A DNA stretch of 64,000 nt from Mariprofundus sp. UBA1536 (GTDB lineage: Bacteria > Pseudomonadota > Zetaproteobacteria > Mariprofundales > Mariprofundaceae), in assembly GCA_002323245.1 (NCBI GenBank), contig DCPU01000001.1:62001-126000 (forward strand), read 5' to 3'. A model generated the notes under the pieces. The model was not told the DNA's origin. It ran no database searches and was given only the letters and a program-made list of their open reading frames with translations. The translations under genes were made by a program, and so were the position numbers. Positions 18,195 through 25,195 of this stretch are shown here, piece by piece. Each line of letters begins with the position of its first letter. Positions within the stretch are counted from its first letter, which is position 1.

Positions 18195-18749
18195 TTAGGC
18201 CTTGCCGCTTGAAACCAATACTTTCGCAGCGCGAATCAAACGACCGTTGAGCGCGTATCCCGCCACATGCTGCGCAATCACCGTGCCTTCGTCTTCTTCA
18301 GATGGCATTTTGGACAAGGCTTCATGCAGATGCGGATCAAAGACCTGCCCAACTGCGTCGATACGCTCCAACTGGAATTTTTCCGCAGTTTTATGCCAAG
18401 CGTCCAAAGTGAGCTTCACACCTGTGCGCACAGCTTCTTCATTCCCGACTTCGGTTTCCACAGCACGCTCTAAGTTGTCAACCACATCAAGCAAAGATAA
18501 TGCAAATTTCTCAATGGCAAATTTACGCGCATCCACCACTTCCCGCTCTGTGCGTTTGCGTAAGTTTTCCATCTCTGCATGTTGGCGAAGCAGCTTATCT
18601 TGCAGCATCGCTACTTCTTCTTGCAATGCCACCAAGGGATCAATGGTCTCTTCTGCAGATTCCAGATTTTCATCGATTCCTGCGGCGTTCATATCCAAAA
18701 CTTCGTTGTTGATTTCTGCTTCAATATTGTTTTTTTCTTTGGTACCCAA
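18195..18749 (-). CDS. grpE: Nucleotide exchange factor GrpE
   Basis: 184 residues. An acidic N-terminus is followed by a long coiled coil (about 38-90) and the beta-domain signature VDPHLHEALS-like segment, here QVFDPHLHEALSKMPSE, ending in RLIRAAKVLVSSGKA. GrpE releases ADP from DnaK. The start is TTG, supported by AGGAG five bases upstream, and no ATG lies near it. It is separated from dnaK, dnaJ and hrcA, none of which is in the window. DUF523 follows directly. Confidence 0.95.
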   Translation of the reverse strand: MGTKEKNNIEAEINNEVLDMNAAGIDENLESAEETIDPLVALQEEVAMLQDKLLRQHAEMENLRKRTEREVVDARKFAIEKFALSLLDVVDNLERAVETEVGNEEAVRTGVKLTLDAWHKTAEKFQLERIDAVGQVFDPHLHEALSKMPSEEDEGTVIAQHVAGYALNGRLIRAAKVLVSSGKA

Positions 18750-18797
18750 AACAATCTCCTACTACTTTATTTCAAATAAGTTGCGAATTTTTAACTA

Positions 18798-19580
18798 TCA
18801 CTTTCGTTTTGGCAAATACGCCAAGGGGTCCACTGCTGTTTCACCGCGTCTCACCTCAAAATGCAAATGCGGAGCAGATGAGCGTCCCGATGTGCCCACC
18901 AAAGCAATGCGCTGACCACTGGAAACTTGATCGCCGCGTTTGACTAAATTTTTTTGATTGTGGGCATAAGCGGTAAACAGATCGCTACTATGCCGTATGA
19001 TAATCAGATTACCATAACCCGTCAGCCTTGAATCAGCATACACCACCAAACCTGCAGCTGCTGCGGACACGGGTGCACCTTCTTTCGCTGCAATATCAAT
19101 GCCATCGTGCATGCGATTTTTTCTTGGCCCAAATTTACTGCTGAGCTGCCCAGTCACTGGCCAAATCAAGCTCAGATTCTTTTGATTGGCCACAGGATAT
19201 TTTTTGGCTTCATCATTGGCTTTTTTCGAGGTAGACATGGGTAGCTTGGTGGATGCCAGAGCCGTTGTTTTAAGGGTTAAGCTCTGCCCCACATAAATAG
19301 TATATGGCGCTTTGATATTATTGCGTTTGGCCAGTAAATGGTAATCCACGCCCGAACGCCTTGCGATACTGTAGAGGGTATCGCCCAGCTGCACGGTATA
19401 CATAGGACTACGAATAACTTGTTCACCCGATGTGCTCGTGGCTTTACTGCTTGGGCCATCATTCTGATGCACTCCACGTGGATAATAGTTATACCGCTCG
19501 CAAGCTGACAAAAACAATGTCACACATAACAAAAGCAAGCCAATCTGGTTGATTTTTAGGTATTTCAGCGCAACAACCAT
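18798..19580 (-). CDS. nlpD: NlpD-like lipoprotein: LysM plus M23 peptidase domain
   Basis: 260 residues. The lipobox LSAC lies near residue 26, and a LysM domain spans about 66-108 (YTVQLGDTLYSIARRSG). The C-terminal M23 domain runs from about residue 145. The zinc-site motifs HDGID (HxxxD) and HLHFE (HxH) are intact, whereas E. coli NlpD has lost them and only activates amidase AmiC. This copy may therefore be an active endopeptidase. The pcm-yqaA-nlpD order fits the locus, but rpoS does not follow. The start overlaps yqaA by 16 bp. Confidence 0.87.
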   Translation of the reverse strand: MVVALKYLKINQIGLLLLCVTLFLSACERYNYYPRGVHQNDGPSSKATSTSGEQVIRSPMYTVQLGDTLYSIARRSGVDYHLLAKRNNIKAPYTIYVGQSLTLKTTALASTKLPMSTSKKANDEAKKYPVANQKNLSLIWPVTGQLSSKFGPRKNRMHDGIDIAAKEGAPVSAAAAGLVVYADSRLTGYGNLIIIRHSSDLFTAYAHNQKNLVKRGDQVSSGQRIALVGTSGRSSAPHLHFEVRRGETAVDPLAYLPKRK

Positions 19581-20215
19581 ACGCCCGCAAAACCAAGCAC
19601 AACCAAGACAACCACTAGCACGGTGAGCAATTCAAAATGTTTTTCTACAAAATGGCGCACTTTATCGCCGCCCCAGCGAAGCAAAGCCCCTTCCAAATAA
19701 AAACGCGCACCGCGTGAAATTAAGGCAGCCAAAATAAATGGCACAAAAGACAAGCCAAAAGTACCTGCAGCAATGGTAATAACTTTAAACGGAATGGGTG
19801 AGAAGCCAGCAATCAGCACAATCCAAACACCATATTCAGCAAACCAACCTTCCACATGATTGAATTGCGCCATCAAACCATAAAACTCAATAATCGGCTG
19901 CGCCACGCTGACAAATAGCAACATGCCAATGAGATAACCAAAGGCAGCGCCCAGTGTGGAGCCCGCAGTTGTAATAGCGGCAAAGCGCAAAGCCAGCTCT
20001 GGTCTACCCAAAGCCAAAGCAATCAACAGAATATCAGGCGGGATAGGGAAAAAGCTCGACTCAATAAAAGCTATGGCAAACAAGGCAACTTTAGCCGAGG
20101 GATGCTCCGCCCAAGATAAGGTCCAAAGATACAAGCGGCGTAACCAAGATGTTTTTTTAACCACGTTGTCTTGCTCGGTTTGATTCAATAGCACCTCTGT
20201 CTTGGTATCTGTCAT
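19565..20215 (-). CDS. yqaA: YqaA/DedA-type (VTT domain) membrane protein
   Basis: 216 residues with several membrane helices and the VTT-type core: FFPIPPDILLIALALGRP, then SPIPFKVITIAAG near residue 140. A C-terminal helix (LLTVLVVVLVVLGFAGVWLL) closes it. DedA-superfamily proteins are linked to lipid scrambling and membrane homeostasis, and the YqaA branch is not well characterised. It starts one base into the pcm stop (TAATG) and overlaps the nlpD-like gene by 16 bp, so all three are likely co-translated. Confidence 0.88.
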   Translation of the reverse strand: MTDTKTEVLLNQTEQDNVVKKTSWLRRLYLWTLSWAEHPSAKVALFAIAFIESSFFPIPPDILLIALALGRPELALRFAAITTAGSTLGAAFGYLIGMLLFVSVAQPIIEFYGLMAQFNHVEGWFAEYGVWIVLIAGFSPIPFKVITIAAGTFGLSFVPFILAALISRGARFYLEGALLRWGGDKVRHFVEKHFELLTVLVVVLVVLGFAGVWLLR

Positions 20216-20874
20216 TATACTTTACCCGCAAGCAAAGGCACAAAGGTGCAATCATCAAAGTATTCTTCATCAAACCCATCTTCGGTTTTTTGGCGGCGCA
20301 CCAATTTATGCGCCCTACCCTCACCTTCTGGCAGCAGCAAATAACCGCCCACTTTAAGCTGCTGCATCCAAATATCCGAAGCAAAACCGCCAGCGGTAAC
20401 CAAGATAGCATCAAAGGGTGCATAATCTTCCCAGCCAAGCAAACCATCACCACAACGCAGCATGACGTTGGTGTGCCTGCCTTTGCGCAAATTCGCCTTG
20501 GCCAATTCGTGTAATGTTTCAATGCGCTCAATGCTGTACACACGTTTACAAAGGCGCGAAAGCACTGCTGTTTGATAACCACAACCGGTACCAATCTCTA
20601 ATACACGTTCGTGGCCTTGAAGCTCCAGCAGCTCGGTCATTCTCGCCACCATAAATGGCTGTGAAATGGTTTGCCCCTCACCAATGGGTAGCGATTTATC
20701 TTGATATGCATGGGTCAACAAAGGCTCGCCCACAAATTCATGGCGATACACTTCCCGCATAGCAGCTAAAACGCTGGGTGCGGTGATTCCTCTGGCGACG
20801 ATTTGCTCTTCGACCATGCGCAAACGCGGGCGCTCGTAACTTTGGCGAAGCGGCAAATGGATATGTGTATTCAT
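20215..20874 (-). CDS. pcm: Protein-L-isoaspartate O-methyltransferase
   Basis: 219 residues. Signatures are GQTISQPFMVARMTELL near residue 70, the SAM motif VLEIGTGCGYQTAVLS near residue 92 and DAILVTAGGF near residue 155. PCM repairs isoaspartyl damage in ageing proteins. GGGAGAGT directly before the ATG at 20874 is a plausible Shine-Dalgarno. It leads the pcm-yqaA-nlpD set. The usual partner surE is not present upstream, where a dksA-like gene diverges. Confidence 0.94.
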   Translation of the reverse strand: MNTHIHLPLRQSYERPRLRMVEEQIVARGITAPSVLAAMREVYRHEFVGEPLLTHAYQDKSLPIGEGQTISQPFMVARMTELLELQGHERVLEIGTGCGYQTAVLSRLCKRVYSIERIETLHELAKANLRKGRHTNVMLRCGDGLLGWEDYAPFDAILVTAGGFASDIWMQQLKVGGYLLLPEGEGRAHKLVRRQKTEDGFDEEYFDDCTFVPLLAGKV

Positions 20875-21054
20875 ACTCTCCCAAACATCAAATGCGTATA
20901 GCTATGCGCAAGTTAGCAATATCAAGGGGTGATGCAACTTATCCGGCTCATCACCGACATCGATAGAAAATTGAATTTTGTGCACCAGCCGATACAATGC
21001 ACCGCGCTTTAAAAAGGTATACGCGAAAGCAGCGTAGCAACAAAGGGGAAAAGT

Positions 21055-21426
21055 ATGGCTTTGACGAAAAAAGAACTTGCCGCTTTTGAAGAACAACTTA
21101 TGGCTTGGAAAGCTGAACTTGAAGAGTCTCAGAATGAAAGCGTGCAACTGATGCAAGATAACGAAATGGTCACTTTTCCAGACCCTACCGATCAAGCCAG
21201 TGCTGAAACGGACATGAATTTTGATATTCGTATCAAGAGCCGCGAACTGAAATTGATTCATAAAATTTCCGAAACACTTTATCGCTTACGCAACGGTGAT
21301 TTTGGACATTGTGAAGCTTGTGGCGGCGACATTAATGTCAAACGCTTGCAAGCACGCCCAGTTACTACACTGTGCATTGATTGCAAAACTGAACAAGAAC
21401 AATCAGAAAAAACACGCACCGATTGA
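21055..21426 (+). CDS. DksA/TraR C4-type zinc-finger protein
   Basis: 123 residues. An N-terminal coiled coil (about 1-70) precedes the C4 zinc finger CEACGGDI...LCIDCK (two CxxC pairs). DksA-family proteins enter the RNA polymerase secondary channel and work with ppGpp. At 123 residues it is shorter than E. coli DksA (151), and its coiled-coil tip has DPTDQAS in place of the usual DRAT-type acidic tip, so it may be a DksA paralogue. It converges on nrdR across a shared palindromic terminator. Confidence 0.88.
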   Translation: MALTKKELAAFEEQLMAWKAELEESQNESVQLMQDNEMVTFPDPTDQASAETDMNFDIRIKSRELKLIHKISETLYRLRNGDFGHCEACGGDINVKRLQARPVTTLCIDCKTEQEQSEKTRTD

Positions 21427-21450
21427 TGTTATCCCAATCAGCGAAGACAT

Positions 21451-21480
21451 AAAAAAAGAGGCCAATTGGCCTCTTTTTTT
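21451..21480. terminator. Bidirectional rho-independent terminator
   Basis: A perfectly self-complementary 30-bp sequence: seven A residues, the stem GAGGCCAATTGGCCTC, then seven T residues. It sits between the converging dksA-like and nrdR genes and can form a hairpin with a U tract on either strand, so it should end both transcripts. Confidence 0.9.
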
Positions 21481-21506
21481 GTTTGATTTAAGTTTTTAAG
21501 GTTTAA

Positions 21507-21959
21507 CTATGAGCCGATGGCAGCACGAACTGCAGTTAAAAACTCATCCACATCTTTAAATTCACGGTACACAGAAGAAAAGCGCACATAAGCCACTCCA
21601 TCAAGCTTACGCAATTGCTCCATCACAAAATCGCCTATATTTTCAGCGGAAATTTCATTCTCGCCCGATTCTTGCACGCTGCGCAACACACTATACACCG
21701 ACTTTTCCAAATCATCCGCCGATACAGGGCGTTTTTCCAGCGACTTTTGCATACCATTTCGGATTTTTTCGATGTTAAACGCCACGCGTGTACCATCTTT
21801 TTTAATCACCAAAGGCAAGCGCAGCTCAGCGCGCTCATAGCTGGAAAAGCGTTTACCACAAGACTCGCAATGACGACGGCGGCGAACGGCAGTGCCCTCC
21901 TCCACCACGCGTGAATCAATCACGCGCGTATCGTCATTCGAGCAAAATGGACAATGCAT
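21507..21959 (-). CDS. nrdR: Transcriptional repressor NrdR
   Basis: 150 residues, the family length. The N-terminal zinc ribbon is CPFC...CESC (residues 3-34) and an ATP-cone domain follows (LVIKKDGTRVAF, about 50-140). NrdR represses ribonucleotide reductase genes when dATP is high. It lies 126 bp downstream of glyA on the same strand, with a hairpin terminator between them, so the pair shares orientation but perhaps not a transcript. No ribonucleotide reductase gene is in the window. Confidence 0.96.
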   Translation of the reverse strand: MHCPFCSNDDTRVIDSRVVEEGTAVRRRRHCESCGKRFSSYERAELRLPLVIKKDGTRVAFNIEKIRNGMQKSLEKRPVSADDLEKSVYSVLRSVQESGENEISAENIGDFVMEQLRKLDGVAYVRFSSVYREFKDVDEFLTAVRAAIGS

Positions 21960-22054
21960 TAACGCAAACCCTACAACCCGCCCAAAGATGGGCGGAAAAT
22001 CAATGCATTTAATTTATTGGTCTTTGAGAAATCACACTTTTCCAAAGACTTAAA

Positions 22055-22081
22055 GCAAAAAAGCACGGATGCTTTTTTTGC
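22055..22081 (-). terminator. Rho-independent terminator after glyA
   Basis: On the minus strand, AAAAAAGCA, a short CGGA-type loop and TGCTTTTTT form a hairpin that ends in a run of T, starting five bases after the glyA stop. The A/T flanks pair on both strands, so weak termination from the other side is possible. Confidence 0.7.
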
Positions 22082-22085
22082 GTGT

Positions 22086-23345
22086 TTAACCAACATAGAT
22101 AGGGAAACGATCCGTAAGTGCGCGCACTTGGGTTTTCACTTCTGCGTGCACAGCCGCATCTTCAGGGTTGGACAACACTTTAAGAATCATCGCGCCAATT
22201 TCTTTGGCCTCTTCTTCTTTCATGCCGCGTGCCGTAATCACGGATGCACCAATACGAATACCTGAAGTCACAAATGGTGATGCAGGGTCAAAAGGAATGG
22301 TATTTTTGTTGGTAGTGATACCCGAAGCTTCCAAGGCTTCTTCAGCCACTTTACCGGTGATGTTTTGCGGGCGAACATCCACACGGAACATATGACAATC
22401 AGTGCCACCTGAAACCACACGCAAACCACCAGCAGTGAGTGTGTCTGCCATCGCACGGGCATTTTTAATCACTTGTTTTTGGTCATCTTTAAATTGCGCG
22501 CCCAAAGCTTCACCAAAGGCCACAGCTTTGGCTGCAATCACATGCATCAATGGGCCACCCTGAATACCAGGGAAAATGCGTGAATTTACTTTTTTGTAGA
22601 TTTCTTCGTCGTCGGTCAAAATCATGCCGCCGCGAGGGCCACGAAGGGTTTTGTGCGTAGTCGTGGTCATCACGTGGGCGTGACCTACTGGTGTTGGGTA
22701 CACGCCAGCTGCAATTAATCCAGCATAATGTGCCATATCTACAAACAAAATTGCGCCTACAGAATCAGCAATTTTACGCATTTGCGCCCAATCGATTTCG
22801 CGCTCATATGCTGATGCGCCACCGATAATCAATTTAGGCTTATGAATTTCAGCCATTTTTTGCATCACTTTATAATCGATGCGCTCATCTTTTTCGCTCA
22901 CGCCATAAGCCACAACATTGTACAAACGGCCTGAGAAGTTCACTGGTGAACCATGGGTCAAATGACCGCCATGTGACAAATCCATACCCATGATGGTATC
23001 GCCTGGGTTCAACACAGCCATCAATACAGCCATATTCGCTTGTGAGCCAGAGTGCGGTTGCACATTAGCAAACTTCACACCGAAGATTTCTTTGGCGCGT
23101 TCTTGGGCCAAAGCTTCAACTTTGTCCACATGCTCACAACCACCGTAATAACGTTTTGAAGGGTAACCTTCAGCGTATTTATTGGTCATCACTGAGCCCT
23201 GGGCTTGCATGACTGCTTTAGAAACAATGTTTTCACTGGCAATCAATTCCAGGGTGTGTTGTTGGCGGTGTAACTCTGCTTCAATAGCTTCGACTACGAT
23301 TTGGTCAGCCAAGTCTGCTTGAAAAAAATCTTCACGTTGTGTCAT
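22086..23345 (-). CDS. glyA: Serine hydroxymethyltransferase
   Basis: 419 residues, the usual length. Signatures include LIASENIVSKAV, YAEGYPSKRYYGGCE, and the PLP-lysine motif TTTTHKTLRGPRGG near residue 230. It interconverts serine and glycine and supplies one-carbon units on tetrahydrofolate. An 18-bp imperfect palindrome lies in the leader. Downstream come a hairpin terminator and nrdR. Confidence 0.98.
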   Translation of the reverse strand: MTQREDFFQADLADQIVVEAIEAELHRQQHTLELIASENIVSKAVMQAQGSVMTNKYAEGYPSKRYYGGCEHVDKVEALAQERAKEIFGVKFANVQPHSGSQANMAVLMAVLNPGDTIMGMDLSHGGHLTHGSPVNFSGRLYNVVAYGVSEKDERIDYKVMQKMAEIHKPKLIIGGASAYEREIDWAQMRKIADSVGAILFVDMAHYAGLIAAGVYPTPVGHAHVMTTTTHKTLRGPRGGMILTDDEEIYKKVNSRIFPGIQGGPLMHVIAAKAVAFGEALGAQFKDDQKQVIKNARAMADTLTAGGLRVVSGGTDCHMFRVDVRPQNITGKVAEEALEASGITTNKNTIPFDPASPFVTSGIRIGASVITARGMKEEEAKEIGAMILKVLSNPEDAAVHAEVKTQVRALTDRFPIYVG

Positions 23346-23364
23346 GAAATCTATGCTCCATATA

Positions 23365-23382
23365 TGAATTCACAGGAATTCA
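23365..23382. promoter_or_regulatory. Palindrome in the glyA leader
   Basis: TGAATTC, ACAG, GAATTCA: seven-base arms around a 4-base loop, 20 bases upstream of the glyA ATG. It could be a short leader hairpin or a dimeric operator. No named regulator is implied, and it is not a PurR box. Confidence 0.35.
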
Positions 23383-23394
23383 AAAAAATCAAAA

Positions 23395-23429
23395 TTAAAG
23401 AAAAAACAAAGGGCCCACAAAGGAGCCCT
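23395..23429 (-). terminator. Terminator after rplS
   Basis: On the minus strand AGGGC pairs with GCCCT across a 10-base loop and is followed by TTTGTTTTTTCTTT. It lies 32 bases beyond the rplS stop and separates rplS from glyA. Confidence 0.6.
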
Positions 23430-23461
23430 CAATTCAAACATATTTTAAGGTAAAAGAAACC

Positions 23462-23836
23462 TTAGTTAAAACGACGTTCGCGAATACGCGCCGCTTTACC
23501 ACGCAATTCGCGCAAGTAGTAAAGTTTCGCACGACGTACACGACCGTGACGTTTCACTTCAATGCTCTCAACCATAGGTGAGTGCAATGGGAACACACGC
23601 TCAACGCCTACGTTTCCAGAGATTTTACGCACTGTGAAGCTGCTAGAAATTCCTTTGTTATGACGAGCAATGACAATGCCCTCATATGCCTGAATGCGTT
23701 CACGTCTTTCAACTTTACCGCCTTTTAGGTCTTTAAAATCAACCACACGCACGTTCACGCGAACAGTGTCGCCCTCACGGAAAGCTGGTATATCGCCACG
23801 TAATTGTTCTGTAGTTACATCGTCTAAAGCACGCAT
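23462..23836 (-). CDS. rplS: 50S ribosomal protein L19
   Basis: About 124 residues. It contains FREGDTVRVNVRVVDFKDLKGG-type RNA-binding sequence, the GISSSFTVRKISGNVGVERVFP segment and the basic VRRAKLYYLRELRGKAARI tail typical of L19. GGAGG touches an ATG at 23845 but lies nine bases before the ATG at 23836, so the inner start is preferred. L19 is at the 30S-50S interface. It follows the SPOUT methyltransferase gene, but trmD, rimM and rpsP, its usual operon partners, are not upstream. Confidence 0.96.
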   Translation of the reverse strand: MRALDDVTTEQLRGDIPAFREGDTVRVNVRVVDFKDLKGGKVERRERIQAYEGIVIARHNKGISSSFTVRKISGNVGVERVFPLHSPMVESIEVKRHGRVRRAKLYYLRELRGKAARIRERRFN

Positions 23837-23854
23837 TTTGCTCATCCTCCAAAA

Positions 23855-24394
23855 TCATCGGAACAGCCTATCAAGGTAAATTGCCAAGGCCGCTCTCACA
23901 GAAAGGTGGCGCACCTTACCGATACCGTCGATAGAACACAACCATCCATTTGCATGCGGTAAATTTTTAGCATCTAATCCATGCCCTGTACCAAAAACAA
24001 GCAAGTGTTTTCCACCTTTTTCGCTCAATAACTCGGGTGAGACCACCGCTACATCTTCCGGTGGTTGGGCAGATGTGTACCATATCTGGTAGTCATCATC
24101 CGTCAAAACTTCATCCAAACTACTGACAACCCGCACCGCGCCCATCACCTGTCTGCGACCTTGATTCAACTCCCCTCGCCCGCTTTGTTGCCAATGTGCT
24201 GCCAATTCGGTCACAAACTGCCGCATACCTTCCGCCGGATGCACAATATAAACAGGCGCCACATCATAAAACGCACAGGTGCGCGCAAAATCGTGGATAT
24301 CGATACTTGATACCGAAGTGCTCGATGTGTTGCCCATCTTGTCTAAGACAGGTGCATGCACCAAAGCAACGGCAAATGATGGTTTCTCTAACAT
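23855..24394 (-). CDS. SPOUT-type RNA methyltransferase (Methyltrn_RNA_4-like)
   Basis: 179 residues. It begins SFAVALVHAPVLDKMGNT and has the knot-forming region LLVFGTGHGLDAKNL and IDGIGKVRHLSVRAALAIYLDRL typical of small SAM-dependent RNA methyltransferases encoded between trmD and rplS in several bacteria. The target RNA is not known. The position just upstream of rplS supports the call. No trmD gene is present on its other side; instead there is gene debris on the opposite strand. Confidence 0.8.
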   Translation of the reverse strand: MLEKPSFAVALVHAPVLDKMGNTSSTSVSSIDIHDFARTCAFYDVAPVYIVHPAEGMRQFVTELAAHWQQSGRGELNQGRRQVMGAVRVVSSLDEVLTDDDYQIWYTSAQPPEDVAVVSPELLSEKGGKHLLVFGTGHGLDAKNLPHANGWLCSIDGIGKVRHLSVRAALAIYLDRLFR

Positions 24395-24562
24395 GACGGC
24401 AAGGTATGACGCTTAAGCACTGATTGCAAAAATACCCTTACAAATTTTCATTCGACCCAACTTCAATCAGTCAGCCTTGCGTAGCCACTTTCAATTCCTG
24501 AGCAAGATTCCTACCCACCTATCAGGTTTTGGTATAACCTCATCAAGAGAAAGGGAGATGCC

Positions 24563-24685
24563 ATGAAATTCAGCTTCAATATGGAAGATGCAAGTCAGGT
24601 ATTTGTGGGTGCATTTGCATTTGCTGTGCCCATTTCATTTTCTAAAGAGGCATGGCGGCTTGGGCGAAACACTGCCTTTAGCTAA
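24563..24685 (+). pseudogene. 40-codon membrane-protein-like fragment
   Basis: AAGGGAGATGCC precedes an ATG opening a 40-codon frame: MKFSFNMEDASQ followed by a hydrophobic VFVGAFAFAVPISF and EAWRLG. This looks like the start of an integral membrane protein, possibly DUF2391-like, though that match is from memory and weak. The frame ends at TAA and then continues, in the same reading frame, straight into the DUF3494 remnant. I read it as the 5' stump of a different gene joined to the remnant by deletion. Confidence 0.4.
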
Positions 24686-25021
24686 TTAGGTCTTTATAAA
24701 TGGGGCACCAATGTGCTTATTAATACCAATGTCACCCTCGCAGGTGGTCCAACTGATATATGGGTATTCCAAAACGCTGGCGATCTTATTCAGGCAAGCG
24801 CGACCAGCGTATTCTTATCCGGCGGTGCCTTGGCAAAGAACATCATCTGGCAGGTTGGCGGCGGCACGGGTATTGCGCTGGGTACAACGGCTCATTTTGA
24901 GGGTGTGGCCATGGCAATCAAAGCTATCACTGTCAATACGGGTGCAACGATTAACGGTAGATTATTATCACAAACAGCAGTCACTCTTGATGGCATTGCT
25001 GTAACACAACCAGCACCATAA
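24686..25021 (+). pseudogene. C-terminal half of a DUF3494 ice-binding-type protein
   Basis: The frame reads LGLYKWGTNVLINTNVTLAGG and continues through TDIWVFQNAGDL, NIIWQVGGG, LGTTAHFEGV and GATINGRLLSQTAVTLD. These are the hallmark repeats of the DUF3494 beta-solenoid found in ice-binding proteins and related adhesins. A complete domain is about 200 residues. Only about the C-terminal 110 remain, without the N-terminal beta strands or a signal peptide. A TAA precedes the remnant in frame, and the first usable start is a GTG at 24713. A proper terminator follows, so the 3' end is the original one. Confidence 0.75.
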
Positions 25022-25060
25022 AGCTCCACTGCAGCCATGTAACATCACAGGAACAACTGG

Positions 25061-25090
25061 AAAAGGACCCTTTTAGTGGGTCCTTTTTTT
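25061..25090 (+). terminator. Rho-independent terminator after the DUF3494 remnant
   Basis: AAAAGGACCC, the loop TTTTAGT and GGGTCCTTTTTTT form a strong hairpin with a 7-base T run. It lies 39 bases past the remnant's stop codon and is probably the terminator of the former gene. Confidence 0.85.
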
Positions 25091-25195
25091 AGGTTAAAAG
25101 CATTAGTAAAACACCAAACAACACTCATTTTTATTGATAACCAAAGCATAAAATGACGTTAGTTAAAAGGTTTTAAAAAAGAAAATCAATCATCG

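Noticed and set aside
18202..18915. A 237-codon plus-strand frame across grpE
   Set aside because: It is antisense to an unmistakable GrpE and has no family features. Its Ser/Arg-rich product is typical of the reverse frame of an acidic gene.
23346..23461. Glycine riboswitch upstream of glyA
   Set aside because: The gap is only 116 bp and is filled by the rplS terminator and a short palindrome. The tandem aptamer motifs are not seen.
24395..24562. Remnant of trmD upstream of the SPOUT methyltransferase
   Set aside because: Short minus-strand frames were read in all phases and none resembles the TrmD C-terminus.
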